From: Tichowtungia sp964398915
Lineage (GTDB): Bacteria > Verrucomicrobiota > Kiritimatiellia > Kiritimatiellales > Tichowtungiaceae
Direction of reading: 5' to 3'
Assembly (NCBI GenBank): GCA_964398915.1
Contig: CAYNOR010000001.1
Span: 248,001-312,000, forward strand
DNA length: 64,000 bases
Position numbers and translations under genes: made by a program. Numbering within the stretch: position 1 is the stretch's first letter; every line of letters starts with the position of its first letter. The notes under the pieces are model-generated. The model did no database searches and had not been told where the DNA came from. It was given only the letters and a program-made list of their open reading frames with translations. Positions 1 to 8,041 of this stretch are shown piece by piece.

Positions 1-519
1 CTTCTGCCGGACGTTTTCGTCGCGCAGGATTTTGTACATTTCCGGATCGGCATCGTAGAGGGCAATCGCATCGCTGGTGCTCTTGCCGAACGCTTTGATT
101 TTGTTGACGCGGCGCTCATGGCGTCCGCCCGTTTCGGGTTTGTTGGCCAGCCAGGCTTCAAGGATTTCCAGCGAAACGCCATCGGCGACGTTGTTGGCTC
201 CGAGACACAGAATATTGGAAGCATTATGGATACGGGTCAGTTTGGCCATCTCCGGTGTACAGCAGACTGCGGCGCGTACACGCGGGAATTTATTGGCGGT
301 GATGCTCATGCCGATACCGGTGTTGCAGATCAGAATGCCCTGGCTGGCTTCGCCTTGAGAAACCTGCCGGGCGACAGCGGCAGCGTAATCGGGATAATCA
401 ACCGACTCGGTGGAATTTGCCCCGAGGTCTTCGACCGTAAACCCTTTTGCTTTCAACGCAGTTACAAATTTTGCCTTCAGTTCAACGCCGCCGTGGTCTG
501 CACCGATAACGATTTTCAT
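1..519 (-). CDS. rpiB: Ribose-5-phosphate isomerase B fused to the start of serine hydroxymethyltransferase (partial)
   Basis: The reading frame runs from an ATG at 519 to the window edge without a stop (173 codons visible). The first ~145 residues are RpiB, which interconverts ribose 5-phosphate and ribulose 5-phosphate in the pentose phosphate pathway: the N-terminus MKIVIGADHGG, the NTGIGMSITANK phosphate loop preceded by the expected cysteine (GILICNTG), and HNASNILCLGANNV. RpiB proteins normally end near residue 150. Here the chain continues through a linker into LYDADPEMYKILRDENVRQ, which resembles the first helix of serine hydroxymethyltransferase (GlyA). I infer an RpiB-GlyA fusion with most of GlyA beyond the window. 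A GGGA ribosome site lies just ahead of the start. The RpiB part is certain; the fusion is likely. Confidence 0.88.
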   Translation of the reverse strand, partial: MKIVIGADHGGVELKAKFVTALKAKGFTVEDLGANSTESVDYPDYAAAVARQVSQGEASQGILICNTGIGMSITANKFPRVRAAVCCTPEMAKLTRIHNASNILCLGANNVADGVSLEILEAWLANKPETGGRHERRVNKIKAFGKSTSDAIALYDADPEMYKILRDENVRQK

Positions 520-540
520 AGCATTCCCTTTTTTTGATCA

Positions 541-636
541 CGAATTTTCACGAATTTTGAAGGGGTTGTTTTGCGGGATTCGCGATTACAGCCCTTCGAT
601 ATTCAGCATTCTTTGTTCAATATTCATTATTTGGCT
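541..636. repeat. Intergenic dispersed-repeat fragments
   Basis: This gap between rpiB and the phosphatase gene holds a short direct repeat (CACGAATTTT twice, 540-558). It also holds an AT-rich stretch, TTCGATATTCAGCATTC followed by TTGTTCAATATTCATTATT (597-630), closely related to the sequence at 5418-5520. The two copies suggest a dispersed noncoding repeat. No gene is seen here. Confidence 0.5.
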
Positions 637-638
637 TA

Positions 639-1094
639 TTAGCCGCATTCCATCATATAAAGAATCAGGTCGGGCAAAGCGGCGTCAATCTCGTCGCGTA
701 CGCGGCGGTAAACATCCAGCGCCTCCCCGACCGGGTCATAAATATCAGTCGCGCATTGTGCGATTCCGAACGATTTTAGCAAGAAAACTTTACCCTCGCT
801 TTCGGGATCAATATCCAGCACGGCGTCCCGGTGGCTGCGGGTCATGGTGACGATCAAATCCGCTGTGCGGATCATCTCCGGGGTCAGCCGGCGGCTGCGA
901 TGCGCTGTTAGATTAATTCCAAGCATCCGGAGGGCTTCCACTGCACCGGAACTGGCGGCCGCGCCGTTGCCGGCATGAACACCCGCCGAGGAAACCTCCC
1001 AGCCGCAATCCGGCCCGAGCAACTTTTTCAGTAGGCCTTCAGCCATCGGGCTACGGCAGGTGTTTCCAGTGCAGACGAAAATCAGCTTTTTCAT
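639..1094 (-). CDS. Low-molecular-weight protein tyrosine phosphatase
   Basis: A 151-residue cytoplasmic phosphatase of the low-molecular-weight PTP / arsenate-reductase-like fold. The P-loop C8-TGNTC-R14-S is intact at the N-terminus (C-x5-R), and the general-acid aspartate is in the DP pair at about 120-121 (IYDPVGEAL). Length is typical of the family (about 140-160). Such enzymes dephosphorylate tyrosine kinases of polysaccharide export or protein arginine phosphate; nothing nearby identifies the substrate, and no tyrosine kinase is in the window. It lies 120 bp upstream of rpiB on the same strand, so the two may share a transcript. Family certain, substrate unknown. Confidence 0.9.
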   Translation of the reverse strand: MKKLIFVCTGNTCRSPMAEGLLKKLLGPDCGWEVSSAGVHAGNGAAASSGAVEALRMLGINLTAHRSRRLTPEMIRTADLIVTMTRSHRDAVLDIDPESEGKVFLLKSFGIAQCATDIYDPVGEALDVYRRVRDEIDAALPDLILYMMECG

Positions 1095-1610
1095 GTGATC
1101 AGGACAATAAACTGCCGCCGCCGCCGCCGCAACGGATTATTCCGGCGGATTAAAAAAAGCCGCGAGAAAAGGCGGTAAAACCGGCTCTTCTCGATGTGCG
1201 TTTTCAGCACGGCTTCTTTGTTGAAATCTGGACAGCAAGGTCGGCTGAAATTGACCTATTAACCGCCAAAGAGTTTTTACCGCCCGCTACGCCGGAGGGA
1301 CCTCCGAGGGAGTCAGAGAATCGGTCAACAGCAAAAGGGCTTTGCCGGTGCCAGCATGAAAGTGAGCCCCGTTGGCTATTCCGCCTTATTTTAAACTTCT
1401 TACTCGGATGTTCCTCTGCCTTTCTCCAGCGTAGCGGGTGGTAGAGAATCCCTCTGTTTTTATGCGGGCATTCCGTAAAGAACACTCTCTATTTTCACTG
1501 AAAAAACGCAATTCCGTGAAGAGCCGTAAAACCGAACATTCCGCTTGACTGGCAGGGGGGTGAGGGCCAATTTACGGGAATTCTGTAAGGATTTGAAACT
1601 GGGGGCACTT
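1095..1610. other. 516-bp leader/intergenic region upstream of the PEP-CTERM gene
   Basis: No convincing gene is seen. Notable content: a run of CCG triplets near 1112-1128; an inverted repeat CGAGAA/TTCTCG near 1161-1196; and three copies of a short motif, ATTCCGTAAAG at 1470, ATTCCGTGAAG at 1511 and ATTCTGTAAGG at 1580. The last copy sits about 30 bp before the PEP-CTERM start codon. The copies may be regulator sites for that gene. I could not identify a convincing -35/-10 pair. Confidence 0.4.
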
Positions 1611-4511
1611 ATGAACAAACGAATGATGACGCTGGCGCTGGTTGCACTGTGCGGCGCGGCGCAGGCACAGTACTCGGGCAACTATCAAACCAATCTCATT
1701 GACGGCGTGACGACCAATTGGGCGGGCGACTATGTGGTCGGTGACACTACGCATGACGATGTTTTGATCATCCAGAACGCTGGCGGGCTGAACAACGCCA
1801 TAGGCAATATCGGCTACTTCTCCAACGCCAGTAACAACGCCGTGACGGTGACTGGCTCCGGCTCGGTCTGGAGCAATAGCAGTGAACTTTACGTCGGCAA
1901 TTTAGGCTCCGGCAACACGCTGACGATTACCAATGGCGGAACGGTGAAAAACACCACCGGCTACATCGGCTGGGACTCCAATGCCGTGAACAACGCAGTG
2001 ACGGTCGCCGGCTCCGGCTCGGTCTGGAGCAACAGTAGCGCTCTCTACGTCGGCAATTTCGGCTCCGGCAACACGCTGATGATTACCAACGGCGGCACAG
2101 TAAACAACGGCAATGGCATCATCGGCGACAGCTCCATGAACAACGCGGTGACGGTGACCGGCTCCGGTTCCGTCTGGAGCAACAGCAGCAGTCTTAATGT
2201 CGGCTATTCCGGTTCCGGCAACACGCTGACGATTTCTGAGAGCGGTACAGTTAAAAGCACCAGCGGCTACATCGGCTATAACTCCAACTCCGTGAACAAC
2301 GCGGTGACCGTGACTGGCGCCGGCTCGGTCTGGAGCAACAGCAGCAGTCTCTACGTCGGTCGTTCCGGCTCCGGCAACAGCCTGATGATCACCAACGGCG
2401 GAACGGTGAAAAACATCGGCGGCTATATCGGCCACAATTCCACCGCCAGCAACAACGTGGTAACGGTCACCGGCTCCGGCTCGGTCTGGAGCAATAGAAG
2501 CAGCCTTTACGTCGGCTATTCCGGTTCAGGCAACACGCTCACCATTACCAACGGCGGTACGGTCAAAGACCTCGTCGGTTGCATCGGCTTCAACTCCAAC
2601 TCCGTGAACAACGCAGTGACGGTGACCGGCCCCGGCTCGGTCTGGAGCCACAGCGGTGATCTCTACGTCGGCTATGCCGGCTCCGGCAACATACTGACGA
2701 TCACCAACGGCGGTACGGTTACAAACGGCCCCGGCTACATCGGCTGGGACTCCACCGCCAGCAACAATGCGGTGACGGTGACCGGTGTCGGCTCGGTCTG
2801 GAGCAACAGCAGCACCCTCTACGTCGGCAATTTAGGCTCCGGCAACACGCTGACGATCACCAACGGCGGTACCGTTAAAAATAGCACCGGCCTCATCGGC
2901 TCCAACTCCAACTCCGTGAACAACGCGGTGACGGTAACTGGCTTCGGCTCGGTCTGGAGCAACAGCGCTTCTCTAATCGTCGGCAATGGTGGCTCCGGCA
3001 ACACGCTGACGATCACCAACGGCGGTACGGTTAAAAACGGCACCGGCTACATCAGCAACTACTCCAACTCCATGAACAACGCGGTGACGGTGACCGGCCC
3101 CAGCTCGGTCTGGAGTAACAGCAATGGCCTTTATGTCGGCTTTTCCGGGTCCGGCAACACGCTCACTATTGACGGCGGCGGAACAGTGAAAAACACCTTA
3201 GGCCTCATCGGTCAGGAATCTACCGCGAGCAACAACGCAGTGACCGTGACCGGCTCCGGTTCGGTCTGGAGCAACAGCAGCGATCTCTACGTCGGCCAAT
3301 CCGGCTCCGGCAATTCGCTGACCATCGCCGATGGGGGGCAAGTGATCAACGACTATGGTGTGATCGGCTACTTCTCCAACTCCGTGAACACCGCGGTGAC
3401 GGTGACCGGCGCCGGTTCAGTCTGGAGAAACAGCAGCGACCTCTTCGTCGGCAATTATGGCTCCGGCAATACGCTTACCATTACCAATAGCGGCGCGGTC
3501 TATGCCTCCGCGGTTACGCTGGGATACGACACGGCCAGCAGTAACAATGTTCTCGCCATCGGCGGCGGCAGTCTGATCACGACCAATTATGTAGATGTAC
3601 GGCGCGGCGCGGTGACGATGGATGGCGGCACGATCCAGGCCAACAGTCTGGTGCTGACCAACGGCGCGAACGGAACGTTCAAAATATCCGGCGGCACGCT
3701 GGCGGTCAATACGACCACCAATAACGGCGCCGCCAACATGCAGATCACCGGCGGCACGATGCAGGCGCTCAACGCCAACGGTAACTGGTCGGCGGCGATG
3801 ACCGTCAGCAATACGGTGACGATTAATACCGCCGATGCGGGCGGTACGGCGCGAACCAATGTCCTTTCCGGTAATATTTCCGGCGGCGGCACGCTGAATG
3901 TCGCCGGTACCGGTAAACTGAGCATGAACGGCACCGTCACCGGCGGCGGTTTGGTGAATGTGCAAAACGGCGCAAAACTGGGCGGCATCGGCACGCTGGC
4001 CAATGTAGAGATTCAATCCAACGCCACCATCGCAGCAGGTAATTCGATCGGCACGATTTCTATGGAAAACCTGACGCTGGATGGCGGCGCGCATATTGAA
4101 CTGGAAATCAACGCGACCAACGGCACCGCTGGCGTGAACTGGGACTGGATCAACGTAACCGGCGCAACGACGCTCAGCAACATTTCCGTCAGTTCACTCC
4201 TGACCATTGACGTCATCAACTTCGGCGGATTGCTGGGAACAACCGATCCGACTGACTCCATGAGCTGGATATTCCTGACCTCGGTGGGCGGCATCACCGG
4301 GTTTGATGCCGATGCGTTTGCGATTACCACTGCCGGACTGAGCGGCTGGACCAACGGTACCTGGTCGGTGACACAAGTGGGTAACAGTTTGCAGGTAAAC
4401 TACGCGGCGATTCCTGAGCCGGCGACCGTGCTACTGTTCGGTCTCGGCGGAATCGGCGCGTGGCTGTTGCGCCGCAACAAGCTGAAATCCAGAGAAGAGG
4501 ACGCTGAATAA
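1611..4511 (+). CDS. PEP-CTERM sorted surface protein with 11 T5SS/PEP-CTERM-type repeats
   Basis: A secreted, probably surface-anchored protein of 966 residues. The ATG at 1611 is chosen because it opens a classic signal peptide (MNKRMMTLALVALCGAAQA) and follows a GGGGG-rich ribosome site; an upstream in-frame start at 1545 would bury this signal. From about 1830 to 3540 there are 11 copies of a 50-52 residue repeat built on GSVWSNSSxLYVG, GSGNTLTITNGGTV and GYIG, matching repeats known from type V secretion and PEP-CTERM proteins. A more divergent beta-rich region follows. The C-terminus IPEPATVLLFGLGGIGAWLL then RRNK is a full PEP-CTERM signal (PEP motif, membrane helix, basic tail), which exosortase systems cleave. 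No exosortase is in the window. Function is probably structural or adhesive, by inference. Confidence 0.9.
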   Translation: MNKRMMTLALVALCGAAQAQYSGNYQTNLIDGVTTNWAGDYVVGDTTHDDVLIIQNAGGLNNAIGNIGYFSNASNNAVTVTGSGSVWSNSSELYVGNLGSGNTLTITNGGTVKNTTGYIGWDSNAVNNAVTVAGSGSVWSNSSALYVGNFGSGNTLMITNGGTVNNGNGIIGDSSMNNAVTVTGSGSVWSNSSSLNVGYSGSGNTLTISESGTVKSTSGYIGYNSNSVNNAVTVTGAGSVWSNSSSLYVGRSGSGNSLMITNGGTVKNIGGYIGHNSTASNNVVTVTGSGSVWSNRSSLYVGYSGSGNTLTITNGGTVKDLVGCIGFNSNSVNNAVTVTGPGSVWSHSGDLYVGYAGSGNILTITNGGTVTNGPGYIGWDSTASNNAVTVTGVGSVWSNSSTLYVGNLGSGNTLTITNGGTVKNSTGLIGSNSNSVNNAVTVTGFGSVWSNSASLIVGNGGSGNTLTITNGGTVKNGTGYISNYSNSMNNAVTVTGPSSVWSNSNGLYVGFSGSGNTLTIDGGGTVKNTLGLIGQESTASNNAVTVTGSGSVWSNSSDLYVGQSGSGNSLTIADGGQVINDYGVIGYFSNSVNTAVTVTGAGSVWRNSSDLFVGNYGSGNTLTITNSGAVYASAVTLGYDTASSNNVLAIGGGSLITTNYVDVRRGAVTMDGGTIQANSLVLTNGANGTFKISGGTLAVNTTTNNGAANMQITGGTMQALNANGNWSAAMTVSNTVTINTADAGGTARTNVLSGNISGGGTLNVAGTGKLSMNGTVTGGGLVNVQNGAKLGGIGTLANVEIQSNATIAAGNSIGTISMENLTLDGGAHIELEINATNGTAGVNWDWINVTGATTLSNISVSSLLTIDVINFGGLLGTTDPTDSMSWIFLTSVGGITGFDADAFAITTAGLSGWTNGTWSVTQVGNSLQVNYAAIPEPATVLLFGLGGIGAWLLRRNKLKSREEDAE
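1830..3540 (+). repeat. 11-copy tandem coding repeat (about 150-156 bp period)
   Basis: Tandem units inside the PEP-CTERM gene. The segment coding GSVWSNSS and the one coding GSGNTLTITNGG are nearly invariant, while the residues after GGTV and around GYIG vary. Copies differ by a few percent to about 25 percent, so they are not recent perfect duplications, but the array is a likely site of copy-number change. Confidence 0.9.
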
Positions 4512-4531
4512 TCTTCGATCTCGGCTTTAAC

Positions 4532-4560
4532 AAGGCGCTCCGTTCGGAGTGCCTTTTTTT
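4532..4560 (+). terminator. Rho-independent terminator after the PEP-CTERM gene
   Basis: The stem AGGCGCTCC / GGAGTGCCT has one G-T wobble and a GTTC loop. It is followed by seven T residues, 20 bp after the stop codon. Confidence 0.85.
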
Positions 4561-4601
4561 GCCACGCCTGCTGTGCCGACCTTCATGCGCATTGGGGACA
4601 G

Positions 4602-4654
4602 GGCAGGCTGGAAGCCTGCGGTACGGAGATTGTATCGCAGGCTTCCAGCCTGCC
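4602..4654. repeat. Bipartite palindromic repeat (REP-like), copy 1
   Basis: Two small palindromes, GCAGGCTGGAAGCCTGC and GCAGGCTTCCAGCCTGC, face each other across a ~18-bp spacer. Related elements occur at 36267-36315, 37856-37907 and 46215-46265, always between genes. No function can be assigned; the structure is REP-like. Confidence 0.7.
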
Positions 4655-4793
4655 TTGTTTCCTTCAACGTACCAAATCGACTTTGTTGATGTTTGGTTTT
4701 TATTACCGCGCCCTCTGTGTGCTACAGGACATCGTTTTCACTGTGGGTGCGGACGGCGGACGCGCCTGTACTGACAATCATGCGTATTGGGGA

Positions 4794-5417
4794 TCAGTCG
4801 TCTCGGCAGATTTCACTTAACTCTGTCGCCGAAACTGCGCCTTCGCGCAGAATTTTTATTCCGCTTTCCCCTTCGACGTCGCTCAGGGCGGGCGAGCATT
4901 GGACAACGGTGCTTGGTTTTTTACCTGCGCATTCTCCAGCGTCCAGAAACAGCGCGACGTGATTTTTCAACGACTGGAAAGCTTCCTGAGCATTAATCGC
5001 ATCCGCGCCGCCGCTTTTATTCGCGCTGGTCAGTGCAATCGGACGGCCGAAGGCACGGGCCAGCGCCAGCGGAACTTCGTGGGCCGGAACGCGGAAGCCG
5101 GTTGGCCCGTCCGGCGTATCGAGTACCAGTGTCAGCGGACCGGGCCAGTATTTTTTGGCCAGCGCCAAGCCGTGCGCACCGAAATCAGCGCCGAGCGCTT
5201 CGACCTGCTCGAGGCTGGCGGCCAGCCGCGCGATCGGTTTGCCGCGGTCACGTTCCTTAGCGGCGTAAAGTTTTTCGAGATGTGCCGGGTTGCAGGCGAT
5301 GCCGTACACCGTTTCGGTCGGCACGACGACCAGTTCGCCGGCCTCTAAAAGCGCACAGGCCCGGCGAATGAGTTCCGGCTCGGGCCGTGTGGGATTTATT
5401 TGAACAAGGGTGTTCAT
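4794..5417 (-). CDS. Sua5/YciO/YrdC-type threonylcarbamoyl-AMP synthase
   Basis: A 207-residue enzyme of the YrdC fold, which makes threonylcarbamoyl-AMP from threonine, bicarbonate and ATP for the t6A modification of ANN-decoding tRNAs. Seen: PTETVYG near residue 33, KERDRGKP, and SANKSGG later on. The start at 5417 (MNTLVQINP) is preferred; an upstream start at 5477 would translate a dispersed repeat. Near the C-terminus, where the family usually reads STVVDLTG then RILREGA, this protein has STVVQCSPALSDVEGESG then IKILREGA. The extra residues are coded by a stretch (about 4869-4890) that looks like a repeat fragment. The short C-terminus indicates a YrdC-length protein rather than long Sua5. 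Confidence 0.9.
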   Translation of the reverse strand: MNTLVQINPTRPEPELIRRACALLEAGELVVVPTETVYGIACNPAHLEKLYAAKERDRGKPIARLAASLEQVEALGADFGAHGLALAKKYWPGPLTLVLDTPDGPTGFRVPAHEVPLALARAFGRPIALTSANKSGGADAINAQEAFQSLKNHVALFLDAGECAGKKPSTVVQCSPALSDVEGESGIKILREGAVSATELSEICRDD

Positions 5418-5510
5418 AAATCGAATGTCGAATAATGAACAAAAAATTTCGAATTTCCAAGGGAATGCATATTGCACTTCGGCGTTCTGCGGTTCCTTGT
5501 TCGATATTCG
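5418..5510. repeat. Dispersed intergenic repeat (ATTCGAATAATGAAC type)
   Basis: This gap between purE and the Sua5 gene contains AATCGAATGTCGAATAATGA and a mirror-like TTGTTCGATATTCGTTATT, forming an imperfect inverted repeat. A related stretch is at 597-630. It looks like a noncoding dispersed repeat. Confidence 0.5.
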
Positions 5511-6017
5511 TTATTTGTTCAGCTGTTTCTGCAAATCGGCGTTCGACTTCAGCACTTCTTTACGCATTTTCGCTTTATAGCTCACCAGCTTGCGTTTCAG
5601 TCCGGCGTCGGAAAGCGCCAGCATTTGTACGGCGAGAATCGCGGCATTGATCGCGCCTGGTTTGCCGATCGCGACGGTAGCGACCGGCACGCCCTTTGGC
5701 ATCTGTACGGTCGAAAGCAGCGAATCCAGTCCGTCGAGCGCCCAGCCTGGCATCGGAATTCCAATCACTGGAAGAATCGTGTGTCCGGCGAGAACTCCGG
5801 CGAGATGCGCCGCGCCGCCGGCCGCGCCGATGATCACTTTAAATCCGTTCTTGGCGGCGTTTTCGGCGAACTCGCACGCTTCGTGCGGTGTCCGGTGCGC
5901 CGACATGACTTTCACTTCGGCTTTGATACCGAATTCTTCCAAGGTTTGGAAACAGCACTCGACCGTCTTCCAGTCACTGGAACTTCCCATCACAATTGCA
6001 ACTTGCGGTTTAGCCAT
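5511..6017 (-). CDS. purE: PurE, N5-carboxyaminoimidazole ribonucleotide mutase
   Basis: Step 6 of de novo purine synthesis: moves the carboxyl group of N5-CAIR to C4 of the imidazole. The 168-residue length and motifs are those of class I PurE: GSSSDW at 11-16, SAHRTP at 39-44 with the catalytic His41, and the GAAGGAAHL loop at 64-72. No purK is visible nearby. The gene is part of a minus-strand run that includes purD about 0.8 kb upstream, with an MNT/HEPN pair between them. Confidence 0.96.
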   Translation of the reverse strand: MAKPQVAIVMGSSSDWKTVECCFQTLEEFGIKAEVKVMSAHRTPHEACEFAENAAKNGFKVIIGAAGGAAHLAGVLAGHTILPVIGIPMPGWALDGLDSLLSTVQMPKGVPVATVAIGKPGAINAAILAVQMLALSDAGLKRKLVSYKAKMRKEVLKSNADLQKQLNK

Positions 6018-6027
6018 AATCAGCTCC

Positions 6028-6429
6028 TTAAACGTTTTTCAGAATATAATCCCGGCAGACACTCACCAGCGTTTGCGCATCATCAAGATCAGCACAGGCA
6101 GTTTCTTTATCAATTTTACCGGTACAATCGTAATCCGATATCTGCCGGTCTTCAAAAAGCCGTTGTAACTTGCGGGTGGTATCGGACGAGAAAACGGCTG
6201 TTTTCACAAACTCTTTATTAAACGCGCCGATAACCTGTGCGTGAGACGAAAAGGTCATCCCTTGCGATGCCAGAACGGCAGAAATCGCGTGAAACACAGC
6301 GTAATAAGCCCGTGACGAGACTTCGCCGTAAAACCCGTCCGCAAAGTCACGCCGAGCCGCCGCGAGCTTCTCCTCTGCTTTTGCAAGCATGGCGTTCAGA
6401 ATATCCGGCGCAGAACGGAATCCGGTCAT
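6028..6429 (-). CDS. HEPN-domain protein (likely toxin of an MNT/HEPN pair)
   Basis: A 133-residue, mostly helical protein with R40-AYYAVF-H47, an exact RX4-6H motif of HEPN ribonucleases. Its ATG overlaps the stop of the upstream nucleotidyltransferase (ATGA at 6426-6429), so the two are translationally coupled. In characterised HEPN/MNT modules the HEPN protein is an RNase toxin that the MNT partner neutralises by adding AMP to a tyrosine near the RX4-6H motif; the tyrosines directly after R40 fit this. Domain firm; toxin activity inferred. Confidence 0.85.
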   Translation of the reverse strand: MTGFRSAPDILNAMLAKAEEKLAAARRDFADGFYGEVSSRAYYAVFHAISAVLASQGMTFSSHAQVIGAFNKEFVKTAVFSSDTTRKLQRLFEDRQISDYDCTGKIDKETACADLDDAQTLVSVCRDYILKNV

Positions 6430-6740
6430 ACGGCAACGCCTTCCTGTTCAATATTCCAGCCGATCGGGAAGCGGCGCGTCCGGCTCCATTCCTGCTCATC
6501 GTAAATAAGAGCCGCAAACAACCGATCATAGCGATTGAGCATTTCTGTTCCAGTATCTAAAACCGCATCGCGGTTTGACGGCGTTTTTTTATCGAGAACC
6601 ACAAGAAGGTCATAGTCTGATTTTTCAGTGGCATCTCCACGGGCCTGGGAGCCGAAAAGAATAACGCCTTTAACGTGCGAGCCGAGCTTGGCGCGCACGA
6701 GAGAGGCGTATTCCTGAGCCAGTTGAAGAGCTGTTTTCAT
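6426..6740 (-). CDS. Minimal nucleotidyltransferase (likely antitoxin of the MNT/HEPN pair)
   Basis: A 104-residue minimal nucleotidyltransferase. The catalytic signature GSX10DXD is complete: G30-S31, ten residues, then D42-Y-D44, in FGSQARGDATEKSDYDLLVV. It is the first gene of a two-gene operon with the HEPN gene and overlaps it by four bases. Known MntA proteins AMPylate and silence their HEPN partner. The pair is inserted between purD and purE, which otherwise form a purine cluster. Confidence 0.88.
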   Translation of the reverse strand: MKTALQLAQEYASLVRAKLGSHVKGVILFGSQARGDATEKSDYDLLVVLDKKTPSNRDAVLDTGTEMLNRYDRLFAALIYDEQEWSRTRRFPIGWNIEQEGVAV

Positions 6741-6784
6741 AACAACCGGAAAATAAGCCGGACGCGAAGTTGTGTCAATGGCGG

Positions 6785-8041
6785 TTAAAGCGCCCGATAG
6801 CCAATGTCTTTACGGTAAAAAGCGCCGTTCCACGAGATTTTTTTCACGGCAGCGTAGGCATTATCCACGGCGGAGCGCAGATCCTTGCCGATTCCGGTGA
6901 CGCCGAGTACGCGGCCTCCGGCGGTGACGACCTTGGCATCCTTGAGCGCGGTACCGGCGTGGAAGACAACGGCATGTTCCGCTGCGGCGTCGAGACCGAA
7001 AATCTCGTCGCCTTTTTGATAGTCGCCGGGATAGCCGCCCGCCGCCATGACGACGCAGACGGACTGTTCTTTTTTCCAGCGGATCAAATCTTCGGATAGT
7101 GTGCCGTCGATACAGGCTTCGAGCGCCGGAATCATATCGCCGTCCCAGCGAGCGAGAACGGCTTGCGTTTCGGGATCGCCGAAGCGGCAGTTGAACTCGA
7201 CCACGCTCGGCTGGCCGTTATGAATCATCAGCCCTGCGTAAAGCACGCCTTTGTAGGTGATGCCGCGCTTTTTCAGTTCGGCCAGCGTGCGGCTGTACAC
7301 TTCGGTGCGGACAATATCGAGCACGGCCTTGGTGGCGACCGGCGCAGGCGAGTAGGCCCCCATGCCGCCGGTGTTCGGGCCGAGGTCGCCGTCGAACACG
7401 CGCTTATGATCCTGCGATGAAGCGAGCATCACGACGTGCTCGCCGTCGATCAGCGCGAGAATCGACGCTTCTTCGCCGACCAGAAAATCTTCGATTACGA
7501 CGCGGCTGCCGGCGTCGCCGAACGCGCCGCCGAGCGCATCTTTGATGGCTTCTTCGGCCTGTTCGACGGTTTCGGCGACGGTTACGCCTTTACCGGCGGC
7601 GAGTCCGTCGGCCTTGATCACAATCGGCGCGCCGCGCTGGCGGACGTAGGCGCAGGCTTTGTCGGCGGCGGTGAAAACGGCGCAGGCGGCGGTCGGAACT
7701 CCGGCGGCCAGCATAATTTCCTTGGCGAACTTTTTACTGCCTTCCAGTTCGGCGGCGGCTTTGCGCGGACCGAACACGCGGAAACCGGCGGCTTCCAGCG
7801 CGTCGGCCAGACCGGCGCAGAGCGGCGCTTCGGGGCCGATTACGGTCAGGTCGGGTTTATTGGCTTTGGCCCAGGCGACGACTCCGGCGACATCCGTGGC
7901 GGAAAGGGCGAGGTTCGTGCCGAGCTGTGCGGTTCCGGCATTGCCCGGTGCGCAGAAAAGCTCCGGCTTGCGCGAATCATTCTTCAGTTTCCAGCAGAGC
8001 GCATGTTCGCGTCCGCCGTTTCCAATCACCAATACCTTCAT
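6785..8041 (-). CDS. purD: PurD, phosphoribosylamine-glycine ligase
   Basis: Step 2 of purine synthesis: ATP-dependent joining of glycine to phosphoribosylamine. The 418-residue length fits a monofunctional PurD. The N-terminus MKVLVIGNGGREHAL is diagnostic, followed by the ATP-grasp region (VIKADGLAAGKGV), the DHKRVFDGDLGPNTGGMGAY block and VVEFNCRFGDPE. Start at 8041. It heads the minus-strand run purD, MNT, HEPN, purE. Confidence 0.97.
   Translation of the reverse strand: MKVLVIGNGGREHALCWKLKNDSRKPELFCAPGNAGTAQLGTNLALSATDVAGVVAWAKANKPDLTVIGPEAPLCAGLADALEAAGFRVFGPRKAAAELEGSKKFAKEIMLAAGVPTAACAVFTAADKACAYVRQRGAPIVIKADGLAAGKGVTVAETVEQAEEAIKDALGGAFGDAGSRVVIEDFLVGEEASILALIDGEHVVMLASSQDHKRVFDGDLGPNTGGMGAYSPAPVATKAVLDIVRTEVYSRTLAELKKRGITYKGVLYAGLMIHNGQPSVVEFNCRFGDPETQAVLARWDGDMIPALEACIDGTLSEDLIRWKKEQSVCVVMAAGGYPGDYQKGDEIFGLDAAAEHAVVFHAGTALKDAKVVTAGGRVLGVTGIGKDLRSAVDNAYAAVKKISWNGAFYRKDIGYRAL

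Noticed and set aside
1902..2435. Long minus-strand frames through the PEP-CTERM repeat array
   Set aside because: They arise because the repeated GC-rich codons lack stops on the opposite strand. No family resemblance, and the plus-strand gene has a signal peptide and PEP-CTERM tail.
1830..3540. CRISPR-like array
   Set aside because: The repeat period is ~150 bp with protein-level conservation and variable units, inside an intact coding frame; no cas genes.
4559..4996. Short plus-strand frames after the PEP-CTERM gene
   Set aside because: They run through palindromic repeats and the opposite strand of the Sua5 gene.
5472..6221. Plus-strand frames opposite purE and Sua5
   Set aside because: Antisense of certain genes; translated sequence has no family features.
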